Shown here: positions 63,201 through 64,000 of the stretch, one piece after another
Layout of the letters: each line of letters begins with the position of its first letter
Position numbering within the stretch: the stretch's first letter is position 1
Source: Dipylidium caninum
Lineage: Eukaryota; Platyhelminthes; Cestoda; Cyclophyllidea; Dipylidiidae
Assembly (NCBI GenBank): GCA_017562135.1
Contig: QEYB01000705.1
Coordinates: 46,270-110,269 of the forward strand
Direction: 5' to 3'
DNA length: 64,000 nucleotides
The notes under the pieces: model-generated
Databases searched by the model: none
Seen by the model: the letters and a program-made list of their open reading frames with translations, nothing else
Told to the model about the DNA's origin: nothing
Program-made: the position numbers and the translations under genes

Positions 63201-64000
63201 GACGTCTTTTGATGCTGTCGGTAAATAAGACGATTTTTTGAGGAATTGGCGGTCGTTTGTTATTATGCCAAACATAAGACGAGGCCACTGCGACGATTGT
63301 GTGGTGCCTGTTGCAAGCTACCAGGGCAAACCGATAGAAAATACTGCTGTCTCGCCAGTCCTCCTCCGCCTTTTGGAATTTCCCCAACTACCTACTCCAA
63401 CAGGTGGGATTAGGGGCGTGCTGCCTCACGGGTGACACATCGTCCTTCGTCGGAGGTGCGTGAGACTGCTTTGAGTATGACAGGGGCTCAGACCGTGGTG
63501 ATTTTAGACTTCATGAGATAAACTTTCAGGTAGCTAATTAGTCCTCCACGGGTGAGTCGACAGTGACTCGAGCGGACCCAACGATTTGACGGCGGATGAC
63601 GCGAGCCCGAGAGGAAACAGGGAGGAAAGCCTGTTTTTGAAGCAGCTAAAAACGATACCACCAGCTCGGCCCGCCCCGCGAAATGTCATCTTACAAACCC
63701 AAACTGGTAAGCCTCTCCTGAAGTCAATGGAAGCTCCCACTTGATGGAGGAAAAACATGCAAAATAAAATCAGTTAGAGATAGCTGTATTTGTGTTGAAC
63801 TCCAACGTGTGTTGGGCGGTCGATATTTACGCCTGCAGAAGCGCCGATGTTCAACCGCACGGTTGCGTTATCTTTATATTTCCGAGCGCCTACACACACC
63901 CCACGAGGTCATCGGTTGTGTTGACCAGCGTAGAATTGCGGAGATAGCGCTTTTGACGGAAGCGCCTGCCAGGGCCTCTTCGCTACCCACAATTTGCTCA
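60260..64000 (-). mobile_element. Inverted-repeat arm 2, continues past window end
   Basis: Reverse complement of arm 1. At the right edge the sequence still matches arm 1 at about 45,957, so the outer boundary is outside the window. Compared with arm 1 it lacks about 610 and about 320 bases and has extra sequence near 63,720-63,790 among other places. In the best-matched blocks many differences are single-base changes in runs (for example GCGAAAGC against GCGAAAAGC). No protein-coding signature was found. Confidence 0.8.
63540..63930 (-). repeat. Outer-end repeat, copy in arm 2
   Basis: Minus-strand counterpart of 46,030-46,340, with extra sequence near 63,720-63,790. Together with 59,738-60,075 it frames the right-hand unit as terminal inverted repeats. 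Confidence 0.75.

Overview
The window looks like gene-poor nuclear DNA of a metazoan. The only gene I can name is a Pim-type Ser/Thr kinase, split by four short introns (73-87 bp) with GT-AG borders. A second gene, not recognised, has the same compact intron style. Short introns, large repeat-rich intergenic tracts and a Pim kinase would suit a parasitic flatworm such as a tapeworm, but that assignment is an inference and weak.

Layout. From 1 to about 41.2 kb I find no convincing gene. This part is a mosaic of old, diverged repeats. They include three copies of an apparent tRNA-derived SINE (21.9, 23.5 and 35.1 kb) and two roughly 0.7-1 kb families, each present twice (5.9/19.0 kb and 17.9/29.5 kb). 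There are also several smaller families, one of which (R1) has five copies on both strands. From 41.2 to 43.3 kb lies a purine-rich, acidic-repeat region that leads into a multi-exon gene. That gene contains a tandem exon-intron duplication and ends in a poly-proline, basic C-terminus. It is followed by an AATAAA signal and a perfect 37-unit CTGC microsatellite (43.82-43.97 kb).

From 45.96 to 64 kb the window is organised as a large inverted repeat. Arm 1 (about 45.96-50.45 kb) and arm 2 (about 60.26-64.0 kb, running off the end) are the same non-coding sequence in opposite orientation, nearly identical in places. A further short copy of the outer end lies at 59.73-60.08 kb, so the right-hand unit looks like an element with long terminal inverted repeats. 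The Pim gene (51.3-52.8 kb) sits in the roughly 10 kb between the arms.

The Pim gene keeps the key kinase motifs and consistent splice phases, but exon 4 has a one-base frame disruption that would truncate the product at 255 residues. Where the two arms are most alike, they differ largely by single-base homopolymer-type indels. A sequence or assembly error is therefore a real alternative to a true pseudogene.
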